Origin: Cognatiyoonia koreensis
Lineage (GTDB): Bacteria > Pseudomonadota > Alphaproteobacteria > Rhodobacterales > Rhodobacteraceae
Direction of reading: 5' to 3'
Assembly (NCBI RefSeq): GCF_900109295.1
Contig: NZ_FOIZ01000001.1
Span: 1,426,001 to 1,490,000, forward strand
DNA length: 64,000 nucleotides
This document shows positions 17,720 through 27,101 of this stretch, piece after piece. Each line of letters starts with the position of its first letter. Within the stretch, counting starts at the first letter, position 1. The notes under the pieces were generated by a model, which saw only the letters and a list, made by a program, of their open reading frames with translations, did no database searches and was not told where the DNA came from. Both the position numbers and the translations under genes were made by a program.

Positions 17720-19006
17720 GTCACAGCCCTCCTTTTGGCGCTTGGGGCGGCCCCTGCGACGGCCCAGATCACGCAAGACGATTACATCCCCGCCGACCCC
17801 GCACAAGCCCGGATCGGCCAGCTTTTGTTCTATGATAAGGTGTTGTCAGGCAACCGGAATATCAGCTGTGGCACCTGCCATCATCACGATCATGCCGGGA
17901 CAGATGGGCTGTCGCTTGGCATCGGCGAAGGCGGTGTTGGCGTCGGCCCTGAACGCACCCCCGGAACAGGCGCGGACCGCATCGTCAAACGCATCCCCCG
18001 CAACGCGCCAAGCCTTTGGAATCTTGGGCATAAAGACGTCCGCGTGCTGTTCCATGACGGGCGCCTGACCCGTGGCGATCAGTACGATAACGGCTTCAAT
18101 TCTCCGGCAGAAGAATGGCTGCCGCCGGGTCTTGATAACCTCACAGCAGCGCAGGCCCTGTTTCCGCTGACCGCGCAATTCGAGATGGCTGGCAATCCGC
18201 GCGAGAATGAAATCGCCGGGGCCATCCACGACCGCCCCGATACCGCCTGGCCGATCATCGCCAAACGCGTCCGCACCATCCCCGCGTATGGCGACATGTT
18301 CGTTCAAGCCTTTGACCACATTGAAGAACCTGCCGACGTCACAATCGCAGACATCGGCAACGCGCTTGGCGCATTTATCAATAGCGAGTGGCGCAGCTAT
18401 GACAGCCCCTATGACGCGTGGTTGCAGGGCGTCCCCCTGCCTGACGCCGCCGAACGGGGCCGTAAGTTGTTCTTTGAACAGGCCCGTTGTGCGGCCTGCC
18501 ACGCGGGTCCGCTTTTCACAGATCAGCAGTTCCATGCGCTTGGCCTGCCCGCCTTTGGCCCCGGCCGCACGCGCACGTGGGACCCAATGCCGCGAGACGT
18601 GGGGAGGATGGGCAAATCCAATGACATCGCAGATGCTTACCGCTTTCGCACCCCCTCCTTGCGAAACGTCGCTCTGACCGCACCTTACGGCCATAACGGT
18701 GCCTATCCCACGCTTGACGCGATGATCCGTCACCACCTTGATCCCGCTGGCGCGCGGGCCGCGTGGACGATCGAGATGGCGAACCTGCCGGATGTCCCCT
18801 GGCTTGCAGCGGCAGATGTGGCGATCCGGTCGGACCGCCTTGAAATGGACCGGCAGGCTGCGCAGATCGACATACGGCCCATGCAGCTGTCGGACGCGGA
18901 AGTCGCTGATTTGGTGGCTTTTCTGGAAGCGCTCACAGGCGAAACCGCCCTGACCCGCCCGCTTGGCCGACCAGACACGGTGCCAAGCGGGCTGCCCGTG
19001 GACTAG
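17699..19006 (+). CDS. Di-heme cytochrome c peroxidase / MauG family protein
   Basis: 435 residues from a GTG at 17699, the only in-frame start giving a proper signal peptide (ends LGAAPATAQ). Two c-type heme motifs: CGTCH (about residue 56) and CAACH (about 260), plus the family segments [38 protein letters not shown]. It is a periplasmic enzyme that reduces hydrogen peroxide or, as in MauG, oxidises a protein partner. There is no clear ribosome-binding site before the GTG. It overlaps the 5' end of the divergent Sel1 gene, and its stop overlaps the convergent glycerate kinase gene by four bases. A paralogue lies at 31125-32411. Confidence 0.85.
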   Translation: MYARCTHVTALLLALGAAPATAQITQDDYIPADPAQARIGQLLFYDKVLSGNRNISCGTCHHHDHAGTDGLSLGIGEGGVGVGPERTPGTGADRIVKRIPRNAPSLWNLGHKDVRVLFHDGRLTRGDQYDNGFNSPAEEWLPPGLDNLTAAQALFPLTAQFEMAGNPRENEIAGAIHDRPDTAWPIIAKRVRTIPAYGDMFVQAFDHIEEPADVTIADIGNALGAFINSEWRSYDSPYDAWLQGVPLPDAAERGRKLFFEQARCAACHAGPLFTDQQFHALGLPAFGPGRTRTWDPMPRDVGRMGKSNDIADAYRFRTPSLRNVALTAPYGHNGAYPTLDAMIRHHLDPAGARAAWTIEMANLPDVPWLAAADVAIRSDRLEMDRQAAQIDIRPMQLSDAEVADLVAFLEALTGETALTRPLGRPDTVPSGLPVD

Positions 19007-20196
19007 TCGCGGATCAGAACGCCAAGATCGGCGACATTGGTGCCAGTTGCACCTGTCATGAGCAGATCACCTGCCAGTGCCAAAGCTGCATAGCTGTCGT
19101 TATTGGCAAGCAGCGCGGTCACGTCTCCGCCCGCGTCTGAAATACGCGCAAGCGTTCCCTGATCGACGAGCCCACCCGCCGCGTCCGTTGGTCCGTCGCG
19201 TCCGTCCGATCCGCCCTGCAGGCAGGTCCAGCGTGTCCAGCCCCTTGCTGCGGCTTCATGTGCGATACGCAAGGCCAGTTCCTGATTGCGCCCTCCACGC
19301 CCCGTACCGCGCAGCCTGACCGTCGTCTCTCCACCCCAGAGCGTGACACCGGGCAGCGCGGCATCGCAGATCACCTTGGCGGCCTCGGCCACATCACCCT
19401 CGACCGGTGACAAGACCCGCGCATCTGGCGCGGCGGCCTGCATGGCCGCGACGCTGAACGCGTTGGAACCGATCAGGATATTCGTCGCGGCTGGCACGTC
19501 GCGGTCATCCGGCGCGTTTTCCAGATGGGTCATGATCGCGTTCGGCAAGCTGTCCCAAAGGCCAGATGATTTCAGCAGATCGCGGGCCATCGACGCGGTG
19601 CCAAGGGGTGCCACGGTCGGACCACTTGCGATAGCGGACAGGTCATCCCCAACAACATCCGACAGGATCAGTGCCGTGACATGATTCGGCGATGCGGCGC
19701 GCAGGAAACCGCCACCTTTCAACCGTGAAACCTGTTGGCGGATCAGGTTCATCTGCACGATATCAAGCCCGCTTCCCAGCAGCGCCGTATTCAGGGCAGC
19801 CTTGTCGGCAAGGCTGACGCCTTCCGACGGCGCTGGCAGCAACGCTGACCCGCCACCTGAAATCAAAGCCAGCACCGGTCCGTCTGCTTTTTCCAAGGCA
19901 GCCAAGACTGCCTTCCCCGCCAAAGCACCGTTTTCATCGGGGACAGGGTGACCTGCCGCCATCACTGTGGCCCCATTCAGTGCGCCGGCGTTTTCATAGT
20001 TTGTGACCACAATGCACGGTGTACCGGGAAAGTGTTCCAGCGCGGCTTCGGCCATCCGCATCGCTGCCTTGCCGACGGCGATGATCTGGTGGGGTGCCTG
20101 TAGCGCCCCGATATTGCGAAAGACCGCGCCATAAGGGTCAGCTGCCGCGACCCCGGCGTTGAAAATCTGGCGGGCAACGGTACGTGGGTCAGTCAT
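19003..20196 (-). CDS. Glycerate 2-kinase / MOFRL family (TtuD-like)
   Basis: 397 residues, DUF4147/MOFRL two-domain protein. Landmarks: IIAVGKAAMRMAEAAL, AAGHPVPDENG, LALISGGGSALLPAP, VTLWGGETTVRLRGTGRGGRNQELAL and the closing DGRDGPTDAAGGLVD. The family phosphorylates D-glycerate to 2-phosphoglycerate; older annotations call it hydroxypyruvate reductase. Last gene of a four-gene overlapping operon: its ATG lies 8 bases inside the nitroreductase gene. The link with the three uncharacterised partners is unclear. Confidence 0.88.
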   Translation of the reverse strand: MTDPRTVARQIFNAGVAAADPYGAVFRNIGALQAPHQIIAVGKAAMRMAEAALEHFPGTPCIVVTNYENAGALNGATVMAAGHPVPDENGALAGKAVLAALEKADGPVLALISGGGSALLPAPSEGVSLADKAALNTALLGSGLDIVQMNLIRQQVSRLKGGGFLRAASPNHVTALILSDVVGDDLSAIASGPTVAPLGTASMARDLLKSSGLWDSLPNAIMTHLENAPDDRDVPAATNILIGSNAFSVAAMQAAAPDARVLSPVEGDVAEAAKVICDAALPGVTLWGGETTVRLRGTGRGGRNQELALRIAHEAAARGWTRWTCLQGGSDGRDGPTDAAGGLVDQGTLARISDAGGDVTALLANNDSYAALALAGDLLMTGATGTNVADLGVLIRD

Positions 20197-21169
20197 TCAT
20201 AATCTCGGCGATTGGGCGACGTGCACGGGGCGGTCGCGGACCGGTGGGTTTTCCAAATCGGATCACCTGCACAAGACGACGGTCAGCACCGATATTCAAG
20301 CGTTTCGCGACCGCGGCACGGGTCGGCGCATGGTCCGTCAGGGCCGCCATCGGCCATCCTGCGAAACCAAGACGCGTGGCTTCGAGCCACAAGCGCAGGT
20401 AGGCACGCCCTGCCTCGGTCGCGGAAAGCCCGGCCGGAACGTGAAATGCCGCGATGACGGGTGCGGTCAGTGTTTGCGCGCGCTCGGCCGTCAGCGCTTT
20501 TGTCCCACCCGTCAGTCGCAGCAGCGACCAAAGCGGACCGAACCCAAGCCGGACCTTGCGCGCAACCGCTTTGGGCATCAACAGCGCCTCGCGTGACAGC
20601 CCGTCGAATGACCAGCGCGGATGGACCGGATCAAGCCTGATCCATGAAAGCAATTCGCGCCGGAACGCTGGCCGGTTGAGGATCGCAAGGCTCGCCGTGT
20701 CGTTGTGATCTGCGAACCACGTGCGGGTAGGCGCATCCAGCACAAGCGTCGTATCCTGACGTGTCCACCCGAAGAGCCGCGGCGTTTCCTGTTCGAAGTT
20801 GGATCGCCACGTGAATCGCGCCCCAAGCTGATCATAAAGCGCGTCGGGCCTGCCGCCTTCTGACAGGTATATCTGTGCTGCAAGCCGATGCGCCCGCCAG
20901 GTGTGCCGGTTGTTGTCGTCCCAATGATCGACGACATGCGTCTGAAATCCACGCGCCGTGCAAGCAAGCATCGTCGCCTCGACCGCCGCACCGCAGGACA
21001 GACCGATTGCACTTTGGTCCGGGTCTGCCTCGGGCAATTGCACGGACAGATCGGCGGCAACTTCGATCACGTCGCGCTGCAGCCGCCACCGTGCTGGCTG
21101 CGCGTTGTGAACGGACGGGGCCTGATTGGCCTCTGTCACGATCCTTTCGAATGCATCGTGATCAAGCAT
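20189..21169 (-). CDS. Nitroreductase-fold protein, Acg-like
   Basis: 326 residues. Begins LDHDAFERIVTEANQAPSVHNAQPARWR, where the APSVHNAQPWR-type motif is the FMN-binding N-terminus of the Acg subgroup of nitroreductase-like proteins. Acg members are thought to sequester FMN rather than reduce nitro compounds. Later parts are diverged (IGLSCGAAVEATMLA, RAYLRLWLEATRLGFAGWPMA). The ATG at 21169 has AAGGA upstream and overlaps the membrane protein stop by 8 bases. Function in this operon unknown. Confidence 0.75.
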   Translation of the reverse strand: MLDHDAFERIVTEANQAPSVHNAQPARWRLQRDVIEVAADLSVQLPEADPDQSAIGLSCGAAVEATMLACTARGFQTHVVDHWDDNNRHTWRAHRLAAQIYLSEGGRPDALYDQLGARFTWRSNFEQETPRLFGWTRQDTTLVLDAPTRTWFADHNDTASLAILNRPAFRRELLSWIRLDPVHPRWSFDGLSREALLMPKAVARKVRLGFGPLWSLLRLTGGTKALTAERAQTLTAPVIAAFHVPAGLSATEAGRAYLRLWLEATRLGFAGWPMAALTDHAPTRAAVAKRLNIGADRRLVQVIRFGKPTGPRPPRARRPIAEIMND

Positions 21170-22367
21170 GGGCCGCTTCCTTGGCCGCGATCAGGGCCGC
21201 CATTCGCTGGACGGCCTGCAGTTCGAATTCCGTTTGCATCGAGACCCCAAGCGGCGGCATGGCCAGCGCGATCAGTCGGCGTGGCTTGGCGCTGACCTGC
21301 AGGATATGACTGGCCTGATACCGCGTGAACAGGGCCTCGACATGATCGACAAGGACAGGGTCATCCATGGGTGGATCGGTACGCCGCAGGACCGGCGCGA
21401 GGCTGAACACACGGTCCAGCGTGTCACTGTCGAGGTCCGCGAGTTCGCGCCCGCCGATCACCAACGCGCCTTCGACGGCGGGATGGTCACGCAACCCTGT
21501 CAAGAAGGTCAAAGCGCTGTCCTGCGGCCCTTCTGCCATGTGCCGCAGCAGGGACAGACTTTGCCCGGCGGTTCGCTGTTGGCGTGCGTCAAAGTAGATT
21601 GCCACGACAAAGACAGCGGCCATTGTGACCGCCGCCCCAAGGATAATGGCTTCGCGGCTGCCCGCCATCATCCAGCCGATAAAGGCCCCGGTACCGAGCG
21701 AAACGCCCGTGAGAATGGCAAATCCCAGTAGCACGCCGCGCATTCCCGATGTTGCCTGCCCCAGACCGACCGCAAGCCAGCAGAGGACCAGCACGCCGAG
21801 TGCCGAGATCTGAACCGGCATTCGCAGAAAGACCATTGCGTAATCCGCCGCGATCATTGGCACCAGCAGAAAAAGCGAAAGCGCCAGTCGGGTGGCTGTC
21901 TGATTTTCGCTGTTTGAAAGGCTTGCCCGGTCGCGCTGCCAGACCATCCAGCCGCACAACGCAAGCCCGATAACCTGAAACCCCACCAGCGCGATGTTGT
22001 AGAGACCGGATGCCCACATCGCCGGAATGAGGCCGAGGATCGTGAAGACCCCTGCCCCGATCCCGCCGAAAGCCTTGAGCCAGCCCGGCGCGTGTCGCCG
22101 CAGCAGTCCTTCGGTCAGCAACAGCACCGCAAGCGGGACGAACGCCGCAGCGACAGAGACCAGCGCGATACCGAATTGCCCGCCTGTCAGCACGACCAGC
22201 GCACGCCCGATGAAGATCGCCATCGTTACGCGGACCCCGAAGACGAACCGCCGTGTCAGTGGATCGTCCGGGGATTGACTGCGCAGGCTGCTGTGCAGCA
22301 ACGCGAGTCCGACGACCGCAGCCAGGGACAGGAACAGATGCGCCAGAATGCTTGCCGAACTGATCAT
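21162..22367 (-). CDS. Uncharacterised membrane protein with C-terminal cytoplasmic domain
   Basis: 401 residues that I do not recognise. The first 260 or so are strongly hydrophobic with about eight predicted helices (LFLSLAAVVGLALLH, IALVSVAAAFVPLAVLLL, ALVGFQVIGLALCGWMVW, ISALGVLVLCWLAVGLG). The last 140 are soluble and resemble a small sensory or GAF-like fold (DHPAVEGALVIGGRELADLD). This layout recalls membrane sensors without an output domain. The ATG overlaps the upstream stop (ATGA), and the stop overlaps the nitroreductase start. It probably acts with both neighbours. Confidence 0.6.
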   Translation of the reverse strand: MISSASILAHLFLSLAAVVGLALLHSSLRSQSPDDPLTRRFVFGVRVTMAIFIGRALVVLTGGQFGIALVSVAAAFVPLAVLLLTEGLLRRHAPGWLKAFGGIGAGVFTILGLIPAMWASGLYNIALVGFQVIGLALCGWMVWQRDRASLSNSENQTATRLALSLFLLVPMIAADYAMVFLRMPVQISALGVLVLCWLAVGLGQATSGMRGVLLGFAILTGVSLGTGAFIGWMMAGSREAIILGAAVTMAAVFVVAIYFDARQQRTAGQSLSLLRHMAEGPQDSALTFLTGLRDHPAVEGALVIGGRELADLDSDTLDRVFSLAPVLRRTDPPMDDPVLVDHVEALFTRYQASHILQVSAKPRRLIALAMPPLGVSMQTEFELQAVQRMAALIAAKEAAHA

Positions 22368-23314
22368 GCGTCATCTCTGAAGGGACGCAGGATCGACCAT
22401 CGTTTTGTGCTGTCCGCCCAGTAGACCACCGGCAGCAACACGCGCCGCAGTGCCACGATTGCGCCGGTCAACAACAAGCCTGCAAGTGCGGATTTCGGCA
22501 CTTCCTGCGACAGGTAGGTGCGCATTGCGGCCAGATCCATCCGGCCGAGCTGCAAAAGATCGTCGCCGCGCGCATAGTCCAGTTCTTGTGCGCAAAACGC
22601 GTTGAACGCGTCCTGCCGGTGCTTGGGGGCTTCTTCAAATGTCTTCTTCAGACCGTCCGACCCGCCGGTGTAGGCGTTCTTGATCACAAAACGGGTTTCA
22701 TCGAATTCCGCGTCGGGACCGACGCCGAAGACGGCCCGCTTTTCTTCCATGATCCGCCGCGCCAGCAACAGATGCGTCAGGCTGCGCCGTCCCTGATCGG
22801 GGCGCGGCCAGACGTCTGAAAACATGCGCGAGACCATTCCGACAACGGCGGGGACTTGCGTGACATTGGACACCCAGATCGGTCGTAACTGCCGCCGTAG
22901 CAAGATCAGAAAACAGGTCAGCCCATAGAGCACCCAGGACAGGTTCTGCGACCTTTCCGAGGGGACGATCATGACCAACCCGAGGTGCAGCACCTCGGTC
23001 GGCGCAGGCACGGTCGCGATCTGCATGATCACGAGCGCGTTGAACGCGATCGGTGTCCCGTCCGCGCGGGATACGAGGGTGATGACCACCTGTTTCATCG
23101 TGCTTGCATCGCCAGCAAACACACCATAGTTCAGCCCGTCCGCTGGCAGCGTTTCGGCGGCAATGCGGCGCAAATCGGCGCAAAGCGCTTCGAGATCGCG
23201 ATCTTCCATCCATTCGCCGGGGCGTTCGACGATGCGCACCCGATGCCCGCCTTTTGTGCGCAGGCTGACGTCCATTTGCCGACGTCCCAATGCTTTGAAG
23301 ATGGTCGTGATCAC
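22364..23314 (-). CDS. Uncharacterised GNAT-like acyltransferase with membrane anchor
   Basis: 316 residues. A GTG at 23314 is preferred because AAGGGAG lies six bases before it; a longer frame from 23335 has no such site. The middle has the feel of a GNAT/acyltransferase fold (ITLVSRADGTPIAFNALVIM, LHLGLVMIVPSERSQNLSWV). The C-terminus has a hydrophobic segment (ALAGLLLTGAIVAL) and a basic end. I cannot name a substrate. First gene of a four-gene overlapping cluster that begins about 50 bases after xylulokinase on the same strand. Confidence 0.6.
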   Translation of the reverse strand: MITTIFKALGRRQMDVSLRTKGGHRVRIVERPGEWMEDRDLEALCADLRRIAAETLPADGLNYGVFAGDASTMKQVVITLVSRADGTPIAFNALVIMQIATVPAPTEVLHLGLVMIVPSERSQNLSWVLYGLTCFLILLRRQLRPIWVSNVTQVPAVVGMVSRMFSDVWPRPDQGRRSLTHLLLARRIMEEKRAVFGVGPDAEFDETRFVIKNAYTGGSDGLKKTFEEAPKHRQDAFNAFCAQELDYARGDDLLQLGRMDLAAMRTYLSQEVPKSALAGLLLTGAIVALRRVLLPVVYWADSTKRWSILRPFRDDA

Positions 23315-23367
23315 GAAAGGCTCCCTTCGCGACACGTTAGCCGATCAGTTTGAAGGAACAAGACCGA

Positions 23368-24807
23368 TTAGTGCAGGTCCTTGATCGCAGTGTAACCTGC
23401 CCGGTAGCGTGCGTGCGCGGCACCGAATGCATCGACCAGATTTGGGTCAGGTACCACTTCGCGTGCGATGCGTGGCGGTCCAGCAAGGGCCGCACCTTCG
23501 CCGGTCGTGGCCATCATTCCCAGACGCGCTGCACCAAAAGCGCCGCCGAAGTCACCGGCAACAGGCAAAGCGATCGGCATGTTGAGCGCAGTGGCAACGG
23601 CCTGAACCCAATAGTCGGATTTGGTGCCGCCCCCGACACCGATCAGCCGGTCGATCCGTGTTCCAGTTTCGACCAAAGCATCAAAGCTGTCGCGAAAGGC
23701 GTGCGTCACCCCTTCGAGCACCGCGCGCGTCATTGCATCCCGATCTGTTGCATGGTCGAGGTGCAGGAATTGCCCGCGCACGTTCGCGTCGTTGTGCGGT
23801 GTCCGCTCTCCGCCGAGATAGGGCAGAAAAAGCGTTCGCCCGGGGGCCTGCAATGGTCCAAGCCCGCTTGTCAGGTCCGCCGCTGGCTGGCCGATCACAT
23901 TGGCAAACCAGTTCACCGCATCGGCGGCCGCAAGAATCACACCCATCTGGTGCCATGTCTTTGGAAGCGCGTGACAGAATGTGTGCACCGCTGTTGCGGC
24001 ATCGGGTTGGTAGGCGGCACTTGCCGCGAACAGCACGCCGGACGTGCCAAGCGAGACGAACGCATCCCCTGCCGTGACGACGCCCACGCCCACCGCCGAA
24101 GCGGCATTGTCACCACCCCCGCCAGCGACGACCACATCGCGGCGCAACCCGTATTGTGCTGCGAAATCGGCGCGCAAAGTGCCAGAGACATCCGATCCTT
24201 CGACAAGGCGCGGCATATGATCGTGTGATATGCCCGTTTTGCCCAGCAGGTCATCCGACCATGCGCGTGCGCCGACGTCGAGCCAAGATGTTCCCGCCGC
24301 GTCAGACATTTCGGCGACGTACTCGCCCGTCAACACCAGTCGCAAATAGTCTTTGGGAAGCAACACCTTGCGGATTTTTGCGCCAATGTCAGGTTCGTGC
24401 GCCATCACCCACGCAACCTTGGGGGCCGTGAACCCCGGAAACACGATGTTTCCCGTCACCTGCCGGAATGCGGGGTCGGCGTCCATTTCAGCCGCTTCTT
24501 TGGCTGCACGTGTGTCATTCCAGAGAATGCACGGACGCAAGACGGTATCGTCCGATCCCAGAAGTGTCGCCCCATGCATCTGGCCGGACAGTCCGATGCC
24601 GCGAACCGCACTCATATCCGCAGCAGCGGATAGCGCATGCATGACCTGATGCAGCGCCTGAATCCAATCTGCCGGATCCTGTTCGGACCATCCGTCATGC
24701 GGGCGCTGCACCGTCAGCGGGGCCACGGCCTCGGCCACCACTGACTGGGTGTCGTCGATGACGATCCCTTTCAGTCCTGACGTGCCAAGGTCCAGCCCGA
24801 TGTACAT
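23368..24807 (-). CDS. xylB: Xylulokinase
   Basis: 479 residues, FGGY-family sugar kinase that phosphorylates D-xylulose to xylulose 5-phosphate for the pentose phosphate pathway. N-terminal phosphate-binding motif YIGLDLGTSGLKGIVIDD; xylulokinase-type GLSGQMHGATLL with the catalytic-region Asp in ILWNDTRAAKE; later LPYLGGERTPHND and the FGGY signature region VGGGTKSDYWVQAVA. The ATG follows the ABC ATPase stop directly. No xylose isomerase gene (xylA) is in the window; it may lie elsewhere. Confidence 0.93.
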   Translation of the reverse strand: MYIGLDLGTSGLKGIVIDDTQSVVAEAVAPLTVQRPHDGWSEQDPADWIQALHQVMHALSAAADMSAVRGIGLSGQMHGATLLGSDDTVLRPCILWNDTRAAKEAAEMDADPAFRQVTGNIVFPGFTAPKVAWVMAHEPDIGAKIRKVLLPKDYLRLVLTGEYVAEMSDAAGTSWLDVGARAWSDDLLGKTGISHDHMPRLVEGSDVSGTLRADFAAQYGLRRDVVVAGGGGDNAASAVGVGVVTAGDAFVSLGTSGVLFAASAAYQPDAATAVHTFCHALPKTWHQMGVILAAADAVNWFANVIGQPAADLTSGLGPLQAPGRTLFLPYLGGERTPHNDANVRGQFLHLDHATDRDAMTRAVLEGVTHAFRDSFDALVETGTRIDRLIGVGGGTKSDYWVQAVATALNMPIALPVAGDFGGAFGAARLGMMATTGEGAALAGPPRIAREVVPDPNLVDAFGAAHARYRAGYTAIKDLH

Positions 24808-25554
24808 TCAGGCGGCCTCTTTCGGGTTTTTGCCGAGGATGATCATGGAAAGGATATCGTCTTCGGTGACATCTTCGACGCGTTCTGTCCCGACCATCTG
24901 GCCATTCTTCATCACTGCAACGCGGTCGCAAAGATCCATCATCTCGCGGGTGTCATGCGAAATCAGAAAAATGCCTAGGCCCTGCTTTTTCAGCTCACCA
25001 ATGAGTTCGGCCACCATCGCAGTTTCGTGCACCCCAAGGGCTGCTGTCGGTTCATCCATGATCAGGATTTTGGCGTTGAAGTAGACCGCACGTGCAATCG
25101 CGACCGACTGGCGTTGGCCGCCTGACAGGGCGCTGACGGGTTCTTTCAGCTTTTTGAAGTTCGGATTAAGTCGGGCCATGATCTTGCGCGTTTCGGCCTC
25201 CATCTTGCCGTCGTCCAGAAAGCCAAACGGTGTCGTCAGTTCGCGCCCCAGAAACAGATTGCTTGCAGCATCGAGGTTATCCGCCAACGCCAGCGTCTGG
25301 TAAATGGTTTCGATGTTGTAGCGTCGGCTGTCACGAGGAGAGGAGATATGCGCGCGCTCCCCTTCGATCCAGATTTCGCCTGCGTCCATCTTGTAGGCAC
25401 CCGACAGCATCTTGATGAGCGTGGATTTCCCCGCCCCGTTGTGACCAAGCAGCCCGACCACTTCGCCGGGATAAAGGTCGATGCTCACGTGATCGACGGC
25501 ACGCACACCACCGAACGCGATGGAGACATCTTTCATTTCAACCAGTGGTGTCAT
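24808..25554 (-). CDS. Sugar ABC transporter ATP-binding protein, single-domain
   Basis: 248 residues. Walker [10 protein letters not shown], signature [14 protein letters not shown] and Walker [13 protein letters not shown] are all present. It energises import of the pentose bound by the adjacent XylF-like protein. It has one ATPase module, about half the 500-residue two-module XylG of E. coli, as in FrcA-type systems; it presumably works as a homodimer. The ATG overlaps the permease stop (ATGA), and its own stop abuts the xylB start. Confidence 0.92.
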   Translation of the reverse strand: MTPLVEMKDVSIAFGGVRAVDHVSIDLYPGEVVGLLGHNGAGKSTLIKMLSGAYKMDAGEIWIEGERAHISSPRDSRRYNIETIYQTLALADNLDAASNLFLGRELTTPFGFLDDGKMEAETRKIMARLNPNFKKLKEPVSALSGGQRQSVAIARAVYFNAKILIMDEPTAALGVHETAMVAELIGELKKQGLGIFLISHDTREMMDLCDRVAVMKNGQMVGTERVEDVTEDDILSMIILGKNPKEAA

Positions 25555-26975
25555 GCGAAGGCTCCCTTCCGCTGGAAGTAGACAAAGGCGGCAATGGTGA
25601 TGACGGCAAAGATTCCGGCGACGAACCATGCCCCCATCCAAAGTGCGCCGACAAGCAACAGCACGGGTGTCAGCACCGAAACGATCGGGCGTTTGGTTTC
25701 GTCGCGGTAGGCGATGTCGATCATGACGGCGGCAATCAGGACCGCGCCGACGACGATGTTCTGCAAAGGAGCATCCACCCCCACCATTGCCATCCCCGAT
25801 TGCAGCGATTGCATGATCAGCGCGCCAAGGATCGCGCCGTGGATCGTTCCGATCCCGCCTTTCAGCGCCGTGCCTCCGATTACTGCGGCCGCGATGACCC
25901 GCAGTTCATCAAGCGTCCCGATGTCGTTGGAATGCACCGACAAGCGTGCTGAGGCGACCACGGCCGACAGTCCGACAAGCGCGCCCATCAGGGCGAAGAC
26001 CTTGACCGTCAGCATTTTGGGGTCGATCCCGGCGAGTTCAACAGCATCCGGGTTGCCGCCCGCCGCGAAGATGTAGCGCCCGAAACGGGTGCGGTTTGCG
26101 ATGGTCGTCATGGCAATCGCGACAGCAATCAGCAGGATCACCGAGATCGGCAGGCCATAGACCGCCGAACAGCCTTCTGCGCTTGCACATCCGAACCGTT
26201 CGAAATCACGCGCGATTACGCGTTCGGGCACCTCATAGCTTGTCAGGATCAGAACGAAGCCGGCGATCGCTGCCGCGATGATCGCGGTTACGACGATTTC
26301 GGCCCAGACCGGTTTGACTGGAAAGCCATGCGCGATTTTGTTCTGACGGGCGCGGAACAGACCAAAGATTGTCAGTACGACAGCAACCGCCCCGAGCGCG
26401 AGGCTGAGCGGGCCGCCCAATGTTCCATTGATGCCACCGAAGGCGATAAACGTGTCGTTCAGCGGTGCAATTGTCTGACCGTCCGTGATCTGCCATCCGA
26501 TATTGCGCCAAATCAGCAGCCCGCCAAGCGTCACGATGAACGCGGGGATCGTGATATACCCCACAAGCCAGCCCTGGGCCGCCCCGATCACTGTTCCGAC
26601 AAAGATCCCCATTGCAATCGCGATCCATGGAATTGCCCAGTGCCCAAGATCGAGCCCGACCAAGTCTGGCAGCCAGCGTGTCTGCGCCATCGCCATGATC
26701 GCAGAACAGGTCGCGAGCAGCGCGCCAACCGCAAGGTCGATATGGCGCGTAACGATCACGAAAACCATGCCCGTCGCCATGATTGCCACCGACACTGTCT
26801 GGATCGTGAGGTTGAAGATATTGCGCGGCGTCAGAAAACGCCCGTCGGTCAGCACGTTGAAGACGACGCACACCAGAAAGAACGCGCCGATCATCCCCAG
26901 CATGCGGGTGTCGATTTCCAGCGTTTGGAGGAAACTTCGCTTTGGTGGTGTTTCGGTAGCGGTTTGGTCTGACAT
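25551..26975 (-). CDS. xylH: D-xylose-type ABC transporter permease
   Basis: 474 residues, many membrane helices. BPD_transp_2 family, related to XylH. Landmarks: [31 protein letters not shown] (family motif), [25 protein letters not shown] and [24 protein letters not shown]. It forms the pore of the pentose importer. The ATG at 26975 was chosen over a longer frame that lacks any start signal. Separated from xylF by an attenuator-like hairpin. Confidence 0.92.
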   Translation of the reverse strand: MSDQTATETPPKRSFLQTLEIDTRMLGMIGAFFLVCVVFNVLTDGRFLTPRNIFNLTIQTVSVAIMATGMVFVIVTRHIDLAVGALLATCSAIMAMAQTRWLPDLVGLDLGHWAIPWIAIAMGIFVGTVIGAAQGWLVGYITIPAFIVTLGGLLIWRNIGWQITDGQTIAPLNDTFIAFGGINGTLGGPLSLALGAVAVVLTIFGLFRARQNKIAHGFPVKPVWAEIVVTAIIAAAIAGFVLILTSYEVPERVIARDFERFGCASAEGCSAVYGLPISVILLIAVAIAMTTIANRTRFGRYIFAAGGNPDAVELAGIDPKMLTVKVFALMGALVGLSAVVASARLSVHSNDIGTLDELRVIAAAVIGGTALKGGIGTIHGAILGALIMQSLQSGMAMVGVDAPLQNIVVGAVLIAAVMIDIAYRDETKRPIVSVLTPVLLLVGALWMGAWFVAGIFAVITIAAFVYFQRKGAFA

Positions 26976-27046
26976 GGCTCGTGCTCCATCGCGGCCTGTC
27001 CAGATGATGCCGGGGCCAGCGGTTCGCGTCAAATTGGGGGAGTTAT

Positions 27047-27074
27047 GAAAACGGCCCCGCATTGCTGCGGGACC
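27047..27074 (-). terminator. Intercistronic attenuator hairpin between xylF and xylH
   Basis: GGCCCCGCA (27053-27061) pairs with TGCGGGACC (27066-27074) with one mismatch and a four-base loop. On the minus strand it is followed by GTTTTC. It lies 28 bases after the xylF stop. It probably makes the binding protein more abundant than the membrane components, by termination or 3'-end protection. Confidence 0.65.
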
Positions 27075-27101
27075 ATAGGGTGGACACAAGGCCCGCCGTT
27101 C

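Noticed and set aside
23350..24228. 292-codon plus-strand frame opposite xylB
   Set aside because: Shadow of xylulokinase; Cys-, Arg- and His-rich with no domain.
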